Below the pieces are notes generated by a model that was not told the DNA's origin, searched no databases, and saw only the letters and a list, made by a program, of their open reading frames with translations. DNA of 10,163 nucleotides from the NCBI GenBank assembly GCA_018817865.1, contig JAHITG010000522.1:1-10163 (forward strand), written 5' to 3'. The position numbers and the translations under genes are program-made. The DNA comes from Spirochaetota bacterium (GTDB lineage: Bacteria > Spirochaetota > JAHITG01). Each line of letters starts with the position of its first letter. The first letter of the stretch is position 1. Shown here one piece after another: positions 1 through 6,057 of the stretch.

Positions 1-680
1 AGCAGAGAATGTGCTTTTGAACCCATCAAATAGCTCACGCCTGTCTTTATATTCAGCGGTTCATCCACTTCTTCTCCATCCAATTCACCGGTTGTTCTGA
101 CAAGGTTCATAAAGGTGAGGCCGATATTAAAGCCTTTAATAAAATTATAAGGCATATATAATAATCCGGCATCCATGCTGACCGAAGAGTACTGATCCGT
201 ATCGGTCTCATTATTGATCGCTTTTATATTTGCGCCCGCATGAAGCAATTTGTTTATCTTGAACGCCCCGGAAGTATTAAAGACCTGAATAACCTGCCCG
301 GAATCTTTTAAGATCCCGCTGTCAGCATCCATGACAGTAGTGACAGGCGGTTTGTAATACCTGTAACTAATGCCCAGGGCAATATTCCTGAAAGCCTTTC
401 TTACATAGCTCAAATTTAAAGAATTGAAGAGTTTAGAATCGTTATACGAATATTCCGCATTGAAAGAATCATAGTCCGGCACCAGCAGTAAAGAGGGATT
501 GTAAAAGGAAGAATTGACATCAGCATAAAAGGAGACGCCTGTCAAACCCAGCGAGACATTCTTGGTACCGGGTTCTAAAGACGTGACCGGTAATGCAAAG
601 ATGACAAAGGGGCAAAGCACAAGTAAAAATATCAGAACAGTTAATTCTTTTAATGATCTATTTTTCATAAAAACATTCAT
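1..680 (-). CDS. Outer-membrane beta-barrel protein, PorV/PorQ-like (C-terminus outside the window)
   Basis: An open frame runs from an ATG at 680-678 to the left edge, giving 226 complete residues and no stop; the C-terminal part is missing. The start MNVFMKNRSLKELTVLIF begins a signal peptide with a hydrophobic core (about residues 12-28) ending near FALPVTS. The mature part begins with a PorV-like pattern: GTKNVSLGLTGVSF, then an Asn-Pro motif in SSFYNPSLLL, followed by alternating polar/hydrophobic strands typical of a beta-barrel. I chose the ATG at 680 over the in-frame ATG at 668 because a GAGG lies 11 bases upstream of it; 668 would be 23 bases away. The ATG directly abuts the TAG of the LysM gene (683-681), so translational coupling in one operon is likely. 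The family is known for outer-membrane barrels (PorV/PorQ, UPF0164-type); transport or secretion function here is inference. Confidence 0.72.
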   Translation of the reverse strand, partial: MNVFMKNRSLKELTVLIFLLVLCPFVIFALPVTSLEPGTKNVSLGLTGVSFYADVNSSFYNPSLLLVPDYDSFNAEYSYNDSKLFNSLNLSYVRKAFRNIALGISYRYYKPPVTTVMDADSGILKDSGQVIQVFNTSGAFKINKLLHAGANIKAINNETDTDQYSSVSMDAGLLYMPYNFIKGFNIGLTFMNLVRTTGELDGEEVDEPLNIKTGVSYLMGSKAHSL

Positions 681-2294
681 CTATTTAGAATCCTCAGAAC
701 CTAAGTATTTCTCCGAAGGGATCCTGATGATCTGATGCGGATAGATCCAGTCAGGGTCATCAATATCATTGTACTCAGCCAACTTTTTATAGGTTTCAGC
801 TTTATTAAAATGTGCCTTTGCCACATCCCATAAAGTATCTCCGTATTTGATCACATAATATTTTTCAGATGAGGAGAAGAGCTGTGAATTGATCATTATC
901 TTGTAGTGGACCGGCTTGCTGATATTGCCGGAATTGTCCCTTGATTTCAGATGAAAATACCAGATACCATCCTTGATGTTGTTAAAAACTGCCTCGCTGA
1001 CAGGATGGCCTTCTTCAAATAGCTCAGGATTGGTTGTACTCTCCTTATCCAGAATATAGGCATAATCTTTAATGCCTGAACTATCATCCTCAGCCGTCCA
1101 TTTGATCTTCACATCTTTTTTAAAGGACCATTTATCTTCTTTATGGGATGAATGAAGGATCCGCGGGGAAGTGCAGAACCTGTCTTTTTTAATGAACCGT
1201 ATCGTTCCTCCATCTTTTTCCCATACAAGATAGGTGTTATCATTCAGAGTATTATATGCCACCTTATAATTTTTTATACTATTGCCTGTTTCAGACAGGG
1301 TATTCTTCTCCTGCCATGTCACGCCTTTATCCGGACTTCCCTGATGAATAATATTATTACCCGTATCCAGTGTGGCGATATAGAAGAGGTCCAGCTCATT
1401 CAAAGAATTAACCAGATAAGGGGACTTTTCCATTGCCAGATCCGAAGTAACAGAGAGCGGAATATTCCACTTCTCATCCATAAGGTCAAAAGTGCTTGAA
1501 AATAGATCCGGCTGAAGGTCCCGAATTCCCTGAAACAGGATGGCCGGGCCATCCGGAGACACAATGGAAACAGGGGAATACGCATTATTCAGGCCCAGGG
1601 AAATATTTCGAGGTGCAGACCAGGACTCACCACCTGCACTCTGGGAGGCCATTATCTTCCAGTTGTTCCCGTCCTTCTGCTGCCAGCTTACATAGAGATC
1701 ATCCATTATAGTCAATAAGGATGGGGAAAAGGAACCTCCGCTGAACTCTGTGATCTGAACAGGATCATTCCACTCTTTTTCTTTGATATCGTATGCCCTG
1801 CAGAAAAGCTCATAATCACCAGTCCTGTCATCTGACCAGATCAGAAATATCTTTTCTCCGGTAAATCCTACAACAGGATTTACTGAATCACTCTTATCAG
1901 AGGTAATATTAACAGGAGATGAAACCTTGTTTCCTGAGGGGTCCTGCGAAAAACAGAAATATATTTCATTGTTCCCGTCCCGGAAATCAACCCAGAATAC
2001 ATAGAGAATATTATTAAATATATGGATAATAGGATTTTCAGAGTTTATACCTGTTGATGAGATCTTCTTTTCCTTAAACCAGGTATCTCCTTCATTGGTG
2101 GAATGGATAAAAAAAATTTCAGAGCTGTTATCTATATTCTTTGTATAGCTTACATAAAGATGTTTTTTAGCCACTGCGATCGAGGGCTGATACCCGTCTT
2201 TTTCTATTATAGTAGAGGCCTTCTCCCACCCGCTCGGTTCAGCAAATAATATATTACTAAAGATCAAAATAAATACTATTAACCATTTTAACAA
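681..2294 (-). CDS. Secreted BNR beta-propeller protein with Ig-like domain and C-terminal LysM
   Basis: Product of 537 residues starting at a TTG codon. Residues 1-18 are a signal peptide (hydrophobic LIVFILIFSNILFA). Residues about 20-372 form a sialidase-like propeller: repeated blades with WVDFRDGNNEIYF, LIWSDDRTGDYELF and VSWQQKDGNNW patterns, plus Asp-boxes STNEGDTW (65-72) and SPDKGVTW (320-327) and a looser one ending at 225. Residues about 376-468 resemble an Ig/FN3-like domain (VKIKWTAEDDSSGIKDYAYI, then GIWYFHLKSRDNSGN). Residues 479-526 are a LysM domain (YYVIKYGDTLWDVAKAHF ... YPHQIIRIP), which in this family binds peptidoglycan or other GlcNAc polymers. Catalytic sialidase residues are not evident, so a binding or structural propeller is more likely than an enzyme. 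It sits between two barrel genes on the same strand. Domain calls are strong; the cellular role is inferred. Confidence 0.85.
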   Translation of the reverse strand: MLKWLIVFILIFSNILFAEPSGWEKASTIIEKDGYQPSIAVAKKHLYVSYTKNIDNSSEIFFIHSTNEGDTWFKEKKISSTGINSENPIIHIFNNILYVFWVDFRDGNNEIYFCFSQDPSGNKVSSPVNITSDKSDSVNPVVGFTGEKIFLIWSDDRTGDYELFCRAYDIKEKEWNDPVQITEFSGGSFSPSLLTIMDDLYVSWQQKDGNNWKIMASQSAGGESWSAPRNISLGLNNAYSPVSIVSPDGPAILFQGIRDLQPDLFSSTFDLMDEKWNIPLSVTSDLAMEKSPYLVNSLNELDLFYIATLDTGNNIIHQGSPDKGVTWQEKNTLSETGNSIKNYKVAYNTLNDNTYLVWEKDGGTIRFIKKDRFCTSPRILHSSHKEDKWSFKKDVKIKWTAEDDSSGIKDYAYILDKESTTNPELFEEGHPVSEAVFNNIKDGIWYFHLKSRDNSGNISKPVHYKIMINSQLFSSSEKYYVIKYGDTLWDVAKAHFNKAETYKKLAEYNDIDDPDWIYPHQIIRIPSEKYLGSEDSK

Positions 2295-2302
2295 ACTCTT
2301 TT

Positions 2303-2308
2303 ACCTCC
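2303..2308 (-). promoter_or_regulatory. Ribosome binding site deciding a TTG start
   Basis: On the minus strand this reads GGAGGT and is followed by eight bases and then TTG at 2294-2292. The nearby ATGs at 2310-2308 and 2286-2284 are out of frame with the long reading frame, so the strong Shine-Dalgarno supports the TTG as the genuine start of the LysM protein. Confidence 0.75.
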
Positions 2309-2343
2309 ATTAATGCTATGTTTACACTGTATACCTTAATAAT

Positions 2344-2370
2344 GTAGCAAGGGGCTTTAGCCCCGCTTTA
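2344..2370. repeat. Palindromic repeat with GGGGCT-TT-AGCCCC core
   Basis: The element starts GTAGCAA, followed by a 6-base arm GGGGCT (2351-2356), a TT centre and AGCCCC (2359-2364), and closes with GCTTTA. AGC and GCT outside the arms can extend the stem across an AA bulge. It lies in the 164-base gap between two minus-strand genes and shares the GTAG lead and GGCTTTAGCC core with the element at 3807-3832. It could be a dispersed REP-like element or a weak transcription stop. Confidence 0.6.
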
Positions 2371-2420
2371 AAATATTACAGCTCTACATTTCATTTTTTA
2401 ATCTTTATATCCTTTCTAAT

Positions 2421-2448
2421 GTAGGGACAAGGCATGCCTTGTCCCTAC
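2421..2448. repeat. 28-base perfect palindrome, copy 1
   Basis: GTAGGGACAAGGCA followed immediately by its reverse complement, with no mismatch and no spacer (centre GGCATGCC). It begins ten bases past the stop codon of the minus-strand barrel gene (stop at 2459-2461). Five intact copies in this window are identical base for base. There is no consistent T-run after the stem, so it is not a textbook intrinsic terminator. Confidence 0.95.
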
Positions 2449-2458
2449 TTAATCTTAA

Positions 2459-3397
2459 TCAAAACTCCACCTTCAAATCCAATATATAATGACTGTCACT
2501 CACCTGGAGGGACGACATCCCGTACTCCAGCATGATATCCCACATCCTGAGGCCCGTCCCGATGGTCAGGACCTTATCCGTGATCCTGTACCCTCCCCTC
2601 ATGAAAAAATACTTCCACAATATAAATTCCCCACCCGCATTAAAGTAACTGGCCCCGAACGCCGGTACTGTCTCTACACCCGCTCCGATCTCAGGATCTA
2701 AAAAATTAAAGAGCTTTGGAAACCTGTATGAGAGACTGCTTTTTATGATCAACGGATAATTCTCTTTTGATCCATTCAAATTAACACTGGCCGGGAATAT
2801 ATTATATAAAATTATTCCGATAGAAACGGGCTGAAAAATCTTTAAAAGCGAATTCTTAGTAAAGGCATAAGGATTCTCCCTTCTCCACAATAAGGAAGCG
2901 TCCGCTCCAATCCCTGTATTATTATATCCTAAAACAGATTTATAATTCAGCTTCAAACGAAGACCGGTTGATAACCCGTTTAAAAGAGAATACCCCCCTG
3001 AAATAAAAAAGGAGATATCCCTGTACCCTACTGTCTGGCTGATCTCAGGTGAATCGCTCCTGATCGCAATGCCGTCTGAGCTGATATTTAAAAGTCCGAT
3101 CCCAAAAGGAATAAAATCATTCGGCACACCTGCGCTGATATAATAGACAGTAGTAAGATTATCCCATATTGGCATGTAGGAACAAGAAAAAGAGAGCTTC
3201 TGAAGATGAGCCAGTCCCGAGGGATTGAAATAGATACTCTCAATCCCGGATGAAATCGAGTCAAACGAACCTGACAGGCTCATCATCTTCGCATCAAGGG
3301 ATAGAGTATTCTCTGCTCCGGGATATCCGCTGCTGGAATATAAGATTGAGATGTTTGAAAAAATAAGGAAAAGAATAAATATCATGCTCTTCTTCAT
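2459..3397 (-). CDS. Outer-membrane beta-barrel protein, PorV/UPF0164-like
   Basis: Product of 312 residues. Residues 1 to about 21 form a signal peptide (MKKSMIFILFLIFSNISILY). The mature N-terminus carries the PorV/UPF0164 family pattern: GAENTLSLDAKMMSLSGSF followed by YFNPSGLA at 56-63, where the Asn-Pro-x-Gly-Leu-Ala motif is the hallmark. The rest alternates amphipathic strands and turns, ending SHYILDLKVEF with a C-terminal Phe, as expected of a Bam-recognised barrel. Length matches the family. An AAGGG lies six bases before the ATG. In Bacteroidota, PorV is the outer-membrane shuttle of type 9 secretion; many related paralogues have no known role, so the family is clear but specific function is not. 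It is probably co-oriented in an operon with the LysM gene 164 bases downstream, with two palindromes in the gap. Confidence 0.82.
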   Translation of the reverse strand: MKKSMIFILFLIFSNISILYSSSGYPGAENTLSLDAKMMSLSGSFDSISSGIESIYFNPSGLAHLQKLSFSCSYMPIWDNLTTVYYISAGVPNDFIPFGIGLLNISSDGIAIRSDSPEISQTVGYRDISFFISGGYSLLNGLSTGLRLKLNYKSVLGYNNTGIGADASLLWRRENPYAFTKNSLLKIFQPVSIGIILYNIFPASVNLNGSKENYPLIIKSSLSYRFPKLFNFLDPEIGAGVETVPAFGASYFNAGGEFILWKYFFMRGGYRITDKVLTIGTGLRMWDIMLEYGMSSLQVSDSHYILDLKVEF

Positions 3398-3468
3398 TTT
3401 CCACCCTTTTTATATCTTTTAACTGGAAACAAAATACGCGCCAACAGTTTTAACATTAACATCTTTAA

Positions 3469-3474
3469 ATTATA
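3469..3474 (-). promoter_or_regulatory. Possible -10 element upstream of the PorV-like gene
   Basis: The minus strand reads TATAAT here, about 70 bases before the ATG at 3397. At a 17-base spacing the -35 position is only a weak match (AGATTT), so this is a half-supported promoter. It lies just after the end of the 96-residue ORF. Confidence 0.25.
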
Positions 3475-3488
3475 TATCAAATTTTTTA

Positions 3489-3779
3489 TCAAAATCTGAC
3501 CCACCTCTCTTCCAGCATACTCTTTCTTGTAAAAGATATTCCTGCTGTTTTTCTATCATAGCTATCCCTTTCACTTCTTCTTATTAACCAGACATTTTTA
3601 TTCATTTTTCGACTATTCCTGTGATCCTTTCTGGTATTCCTCATGGGAGAATAAGTGCCGATCATGTATCCATTAATTGTTAAGACATACACTTCATTAT
3701 CAATCGTGCTGTTTACAGCAGACACACTCTGAGTGGGCCTTGTAAGCTTGTTTGCATTTAAATGTAATTGAACTTCCAT
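3489..3779 (-). CDS. Hypothetical 96-residue basic protein
   Basis: I do not recognise this protein. The support is mostly positional: the minus strand has a full GGAGGT at 3791-3786, six bases before the ATG at 3779, as good a ribosome site as any in the window. The N-terminal half (MEVQLHLNANKLTRPTQSVS, then EVYVLTINGYMIGTY) looks like ordinary protein with short beta strands. The C-terminal half is unusually rich in Arg and Lys (RNTRKDHRNSRKMNKNVW, RRSERDSYDRK) and could be a frameshifted or non-genuine tail. There is no signal peptide, unlike every neighbour, so a cytoplasmic or nucleic-acid-binding role is possible but unproven. A 29-codon frame (3470-3559) overlaps its 3' end. It is co-oriented with the barrel gene 91 bases downstream. 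Confidence 0.45.
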   Translation of the reverse strand: MEVQLHLNANKLTRPTQSVSAVNSTIDNEVYVLTINGYMIGTYSPMRNTRKDHRNSRKMNKNVWLIRRSERDSYDRKTAGISFTRKSMLEERWVRF

Positions 3780-3806
3780 TTCCTTACCTCCAAAATTTTA
3801 CTAAAG

Positions 3807-3832
3807 GTAGTCGCAGGCTTTAGCCTGCGCAT
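3807..3832. repeat. Palindromic repeat with CGCAGGCT-TT-AGCCTGCG core
   Basis: The element starts GTAG (3807-3810), followed by an 8-base arm CGCAGGCT (3812-3819), a TT centre and the perfect complement AGCCTGCG (3822-3829). The layout matches the repeat at 2344-2370: the same GTAG lead and GGCTTTAGCC centre with different outer arms. It is probably a dispersed REP-like family member. On the minus strand it lies in the leader of the 96-residue ORF. Confidence 0.65.
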
Positions 3833-3894
3833 CTTTTCCTTCACCCATTAAGACGACACCCTTTCAAAAAACGGCCAACTTTTATTTATCTTTT

Positions 3895-3922
3895 GTAGGG
3901 ACAAGGCATGCCTTGTCCCTAC
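3895..3922. repeat. 28-base perfect palindrome, copy 2
   Basis: Identical over all 28 bases to the copies at 2421, 5808, 7969 and 9220. This is the only copy lying between divergently transcribed genes, so it cannot serve as a 3' end for either neighbour. That argues for insertion or spread of a repeat rather than a purely terminator role. Confidence 0.95.
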
Positions 3923-3970
3923 TTTCTTGGCCGCTTTTCCACATTCCTTCGTCTTAATATATATAAAGAT

Positions 3971-4022
3971 TGTCATTCCTGCGAGTGCGAAGCCTCCCCA
4001 TAGGGAAAAGCAGGAATCTCAG
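3971..4022. repeat. Interrupted inverted repeat (ATTCCTGC ... GCAGGAAT)
   Basis: Arms ATTCCTGC (3975-3982) and GCAGGAAT (4010-4017) are perfect complements separated by 27 bases. The general form TGTCATTCCTGCGA ... GCAGGAATCTCAGTCTG resembles dispersed hairpin repeats seen in many bacterial genomes; that family resemblance is from memory. It lies about 65 bases upstream of the propeller gene start and is unrelated in sequence to the 28-base palindrome. Confidence 0.55.
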
Positions 4023-4087
4023 TCTGAAAAAATTTATTGAAACAAAACATTAAAATAGTATCTTAATTTACATGAAAGGGGCAGTAA

Positions 4088-5794
4088 ATGCTTAAGGTAA
4101 AAAGAATATTGATTTATTTAAACTCATTACTTCTATTAATATCATTAATGATCCTCACATCACAAAACCTTTATTCCGCTGATTATAAGATCGACTTCAG
4201 CAATGACACAGGTATGGAATACGACAGACAACAGATCGAAGTCTACAACGGCAAACTCCGCCTTTCACCCACCGGATGGTTCTGGACAAATAGTGAAAAA
4301 ATATCTGCTCTCACTGGACATAGTCCATATAGATTATATAAAGATTCCAAAGGTAATTTATTCTATTCTTACAATTATTTAGGTGCACCCCCCTATAAAA
4401 CACTAAAAAGTTCAGATAATGGAATTAGCTGGACCAATGTACTTCAAGGAGCAATACATACAATGATAGAAGGTTCAGATAAAAATCTCTATTGTATAAC
4501 AGCATATGGAAAAGTATGTAAAAGTTATGATAATGGTGATTCCTGGTCAAACCTTTCATTGACGGGACCTGATTATACATTCGCTTTAATGGAAGATAGT
4601 AATAAATATTTTTATGTAACAAAATATGCAGAATACTTTGTACCACCTCCCACACGATCGTCAAATTATTTATGGCGAAGCATGGATTATGGGACAAATT
4701 GGGAATTAATTTTAAAAGAAAATGTTGCGACCTCTTTAGGAAGGTTTTACTGGTTATTTGAACTAAAGAATGGTAATTTTCTGTCAGCAAGAACGAACAT
4801 ATGTATTTCAACTGATCATGGGACTAATTGGTCTATTCTTTTTCTTGGAAGTTATCGTAATAATATATTCCGTGCAAATGATAACAGTATTTATGCTTTT
4901 GGAGATGATGGAATAATAAGGTCCCAAAATGAAGGACAAAGCTGGGAGGAAATATCCAATAAACTATGTTGGGGCCTCATTGAAACTGATACAGGATTAT
5001 TTTTTAGGGCATCTTATACTAATATATGGAGAAGCTATGATAAAGGATATACCTGGCAAAAAACACCAGATATCATTATGCATGAAACTAATTTTGGTCT
5101 CTATAGTCAAGCTCTTATTCAAGGAGATAATGGAAAAATTTATGCTGGTGGAAGTACGAATTATTCTTTAGCTGGAATTGGGTATGTCTTTCGCAGTGGA
5201 TATCCTCTAAACTCTGAAATCTTATTAGATATCACTCCTAACTTTGTTGACCAATGGCAATCCTTCACAAAATCCGACACTTTAAATAATGGAATGATTC
5301 AATATGAATTTATCTATTCCACAGATAATGGTAACACTTGGAGCTCATGGCAGGAACTGAATGATGCAAACCTGCAGGCTATAACCTGCTCTGCTACCGA
5401 AGGAGACCAATTAAAGATAAAGATCACATTATCATCATACAACCGAGATACCACTCCTGAAATTGACTGGATCAATATAAAAACCAGCAATAAACTTCAG
5501 TATCAGCTATTCTGCAACTACCCGAATCCATTTGATCCCAATAAAGAATCGACCTGTATCGAATATCTGTTATCTAACAATGAAGATGTAAAGCTATTAG
5601 TATACAGCATAGACAGCAAGATCACAAAGGACTGGAAATTCACCAAAGGCAGTGAAGGAGGCCGGGCAGGCATCAACCGGATCTTTTGGGATGGCAGGAA
5701 CAACAGCGGTTACAAGATCGCCAATGGTGTCTATTTCTGCTATTTAAAATATCCTGGTACCGAAAAAATGATCAAGATCTTGGTGATAAAATAA
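4088..5794 (+). CDS. Secreted seven-Asp-box propeller protein with C-terminal FlgD/T9SS-type sorting domain
   Basis: Product of 568 residues. Residues 1 to about 30 are a signal peptide with a Leu/Ile-rich core. Seven BNR (Asp-box, S-x-D-x-G-x-x-W) motifs are visible: SSDNGISW 108-115, SYDNGDSW 146-153, SMDYGTNW 198-205, STDHGTNW 241-248, SQNEGQSW 279-286, SYDKGYTW 316-323 and STDNGNTW 411-418. They mark propeller blades, as in sortilin- and sialidase-like folds. Residues about 470-568 form a FlgD-Ig/type A sorting-like domain: CNYPNPFDP, IEYLLSNNEDVKLLVYSIDS, INRIFWDGRNNSGYKIANGVYFCYL, ending KILVIK. In Bacteroidota such domains direct type 9 export and surface attachment. AAAGGGG sits six bases before the ATG. 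The middle of the gene is much more AT-rich than its ends. The ligand is unknown and no catalytic residues were identified. Confidence 0.88.
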   Translation: MLKVKRILIYLNSLLLLISLMILTSQNLYSADYKIDFSNDTGMEYDRQQIEVYNGKLRLSPTGWFWTNSEKISALTGHSPYRLYKDSKGNLFYSYNYLGAPPYKTLKSSDNGISWTNVLQGAIHTMIEGSDKNLYCITAYGKVCKSYDNGDSWSNLSLTGPDYTFALMEDSNKYFYVTKYAEYFVPPPTRSSNYLWRSMDYGTNWELILKENVATSLGRFYWLFELKNGNFLSARTNICISTDHGTNWSILFLGSYRNNIFRANDNSIYAFGDDGIIRSQNEGQSWEEISNKLCWGLIETDTGLFFRASYTNIWRSYDKGYTWQKTPDIIMHETNFGLYSQALIQGDNGKIYAGGSTNYSLAGIGYVFRSGYPLNSEILLDITPNFVDQWQSFTKSDTLNNGMIQYEFIYSTDNGNTWSSWQELNDANLQAITCSATEGDQLKIKITLSSYNRDTTPEIDWINIKTSNKLQYQLFCNYPNPFDPNKESTCIEYLLSNNEDVKLLVYSIDSKITKDWKFTKGSEGGRAGINRIFWDGRNNSGYKIANGVYFCYLKYPGTEKMIKILVIK

Positions 5795-5807
5795 CCTGCT
5801 ATATTAT

Positions 5808-5835
5808 GTAGGGACAAGGCATGCCTTGTCCCTAC
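5808..5835. repeat. 28-base perfect palindrome, copy 3
   Basis: An exact copy starting 13 bases after the TAA of the propeller gene (5792-5794). In this position it could shape the mRNA 3' end as a strong hairpin, but the bases after it (ACTTACTTC) are not a T-run. Confidence 0.95.
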
Positions 5836-5916
5836 ACTTACTTCATTTAATTATACTCAATAGTATAAAATGGCCGTTTGGAGCAATAATTTTCGTCTAT
5901 ATTAATGTGGATAGAA

Positions 5917-5941
5917 ATACGATACGCCTCTTTAATCGTAT
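5917..5941. promoter_or_regulatory. Inverted repeat ATACGAT-N11-ATCGTAT
   Basis: Two perfect 7-base arms (5917-5923 and 5935-5941) flank 11 bases. It lies about 42 bases upstream of the -35 box of the lipoprotein promoter. It could be an operator for a dimeric regulator or a hairpin ending upstream transcription. No second copy was seen in the window, and chance is not excluded. Confidence 0.3.
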
Positions 5942-5983
5942 GACTAATTTTATTTGTAAATTAAAAAAATTCTCACAATTAAA

Positions 5984-6012
5984 TTGACTTTTTTTTTAAT
6001 TTGCGGTATAAT
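5984..6012 (+). promoter_or_regulatory. Near-consensus sigma-70 promoter for the lipoprotein operon
   Basis: TTGACT at 5984-5989 (one base off TTGACA), a 17-base spacer and a perfect TATAAT at 6007-6012. A start site near 6019 would give a leader of about 40 bases before the ATG at 6058. The spacer is T-rich. This is the best promoter in the window, and it rules out a translation start at the in-frame TTG at 6001. Confidence 0.8.
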
Positions 6013-6057
6013 ATATGTATAGAAACAAACGGTTGTACAAAAAGGCAGGTGATGATC

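Larger units (their letters stand above)
3780..4087. other. Divergent intergenic region packed with repeats
   Basis: These 308 bases separate the minus-strand and plus-strand gene groups. I find no convincing gene. The region holds three structurally distinct inverted repeats (3807-3832, 3895-3922, 3971-4022), a ribosome site for the minus-strand ORF (3786-3791) and an AAAGGGG ribosome site (4075-4081) for the plus-strand propeller gene. Promoters for both directions should lie here, but I see only weak matches, such as TTGAAA at 4037-4042 without a well-spaced -10. Confidence 0.6.

Noticed and set aside
1152..1499. Plus-strand 115-codon frame
   Set aside because: It lies wholly inside the LysM/propeller gene on the other strand, with no signal or domain.
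6001..6057. N-terminal extension of the lipoprotein from an in-frame TTG
   Set aside because: The TTG lies in the promoter spacer and the TATAAT would be coding; the lipoprotein signal begins at 6058 with its own ribosome site.
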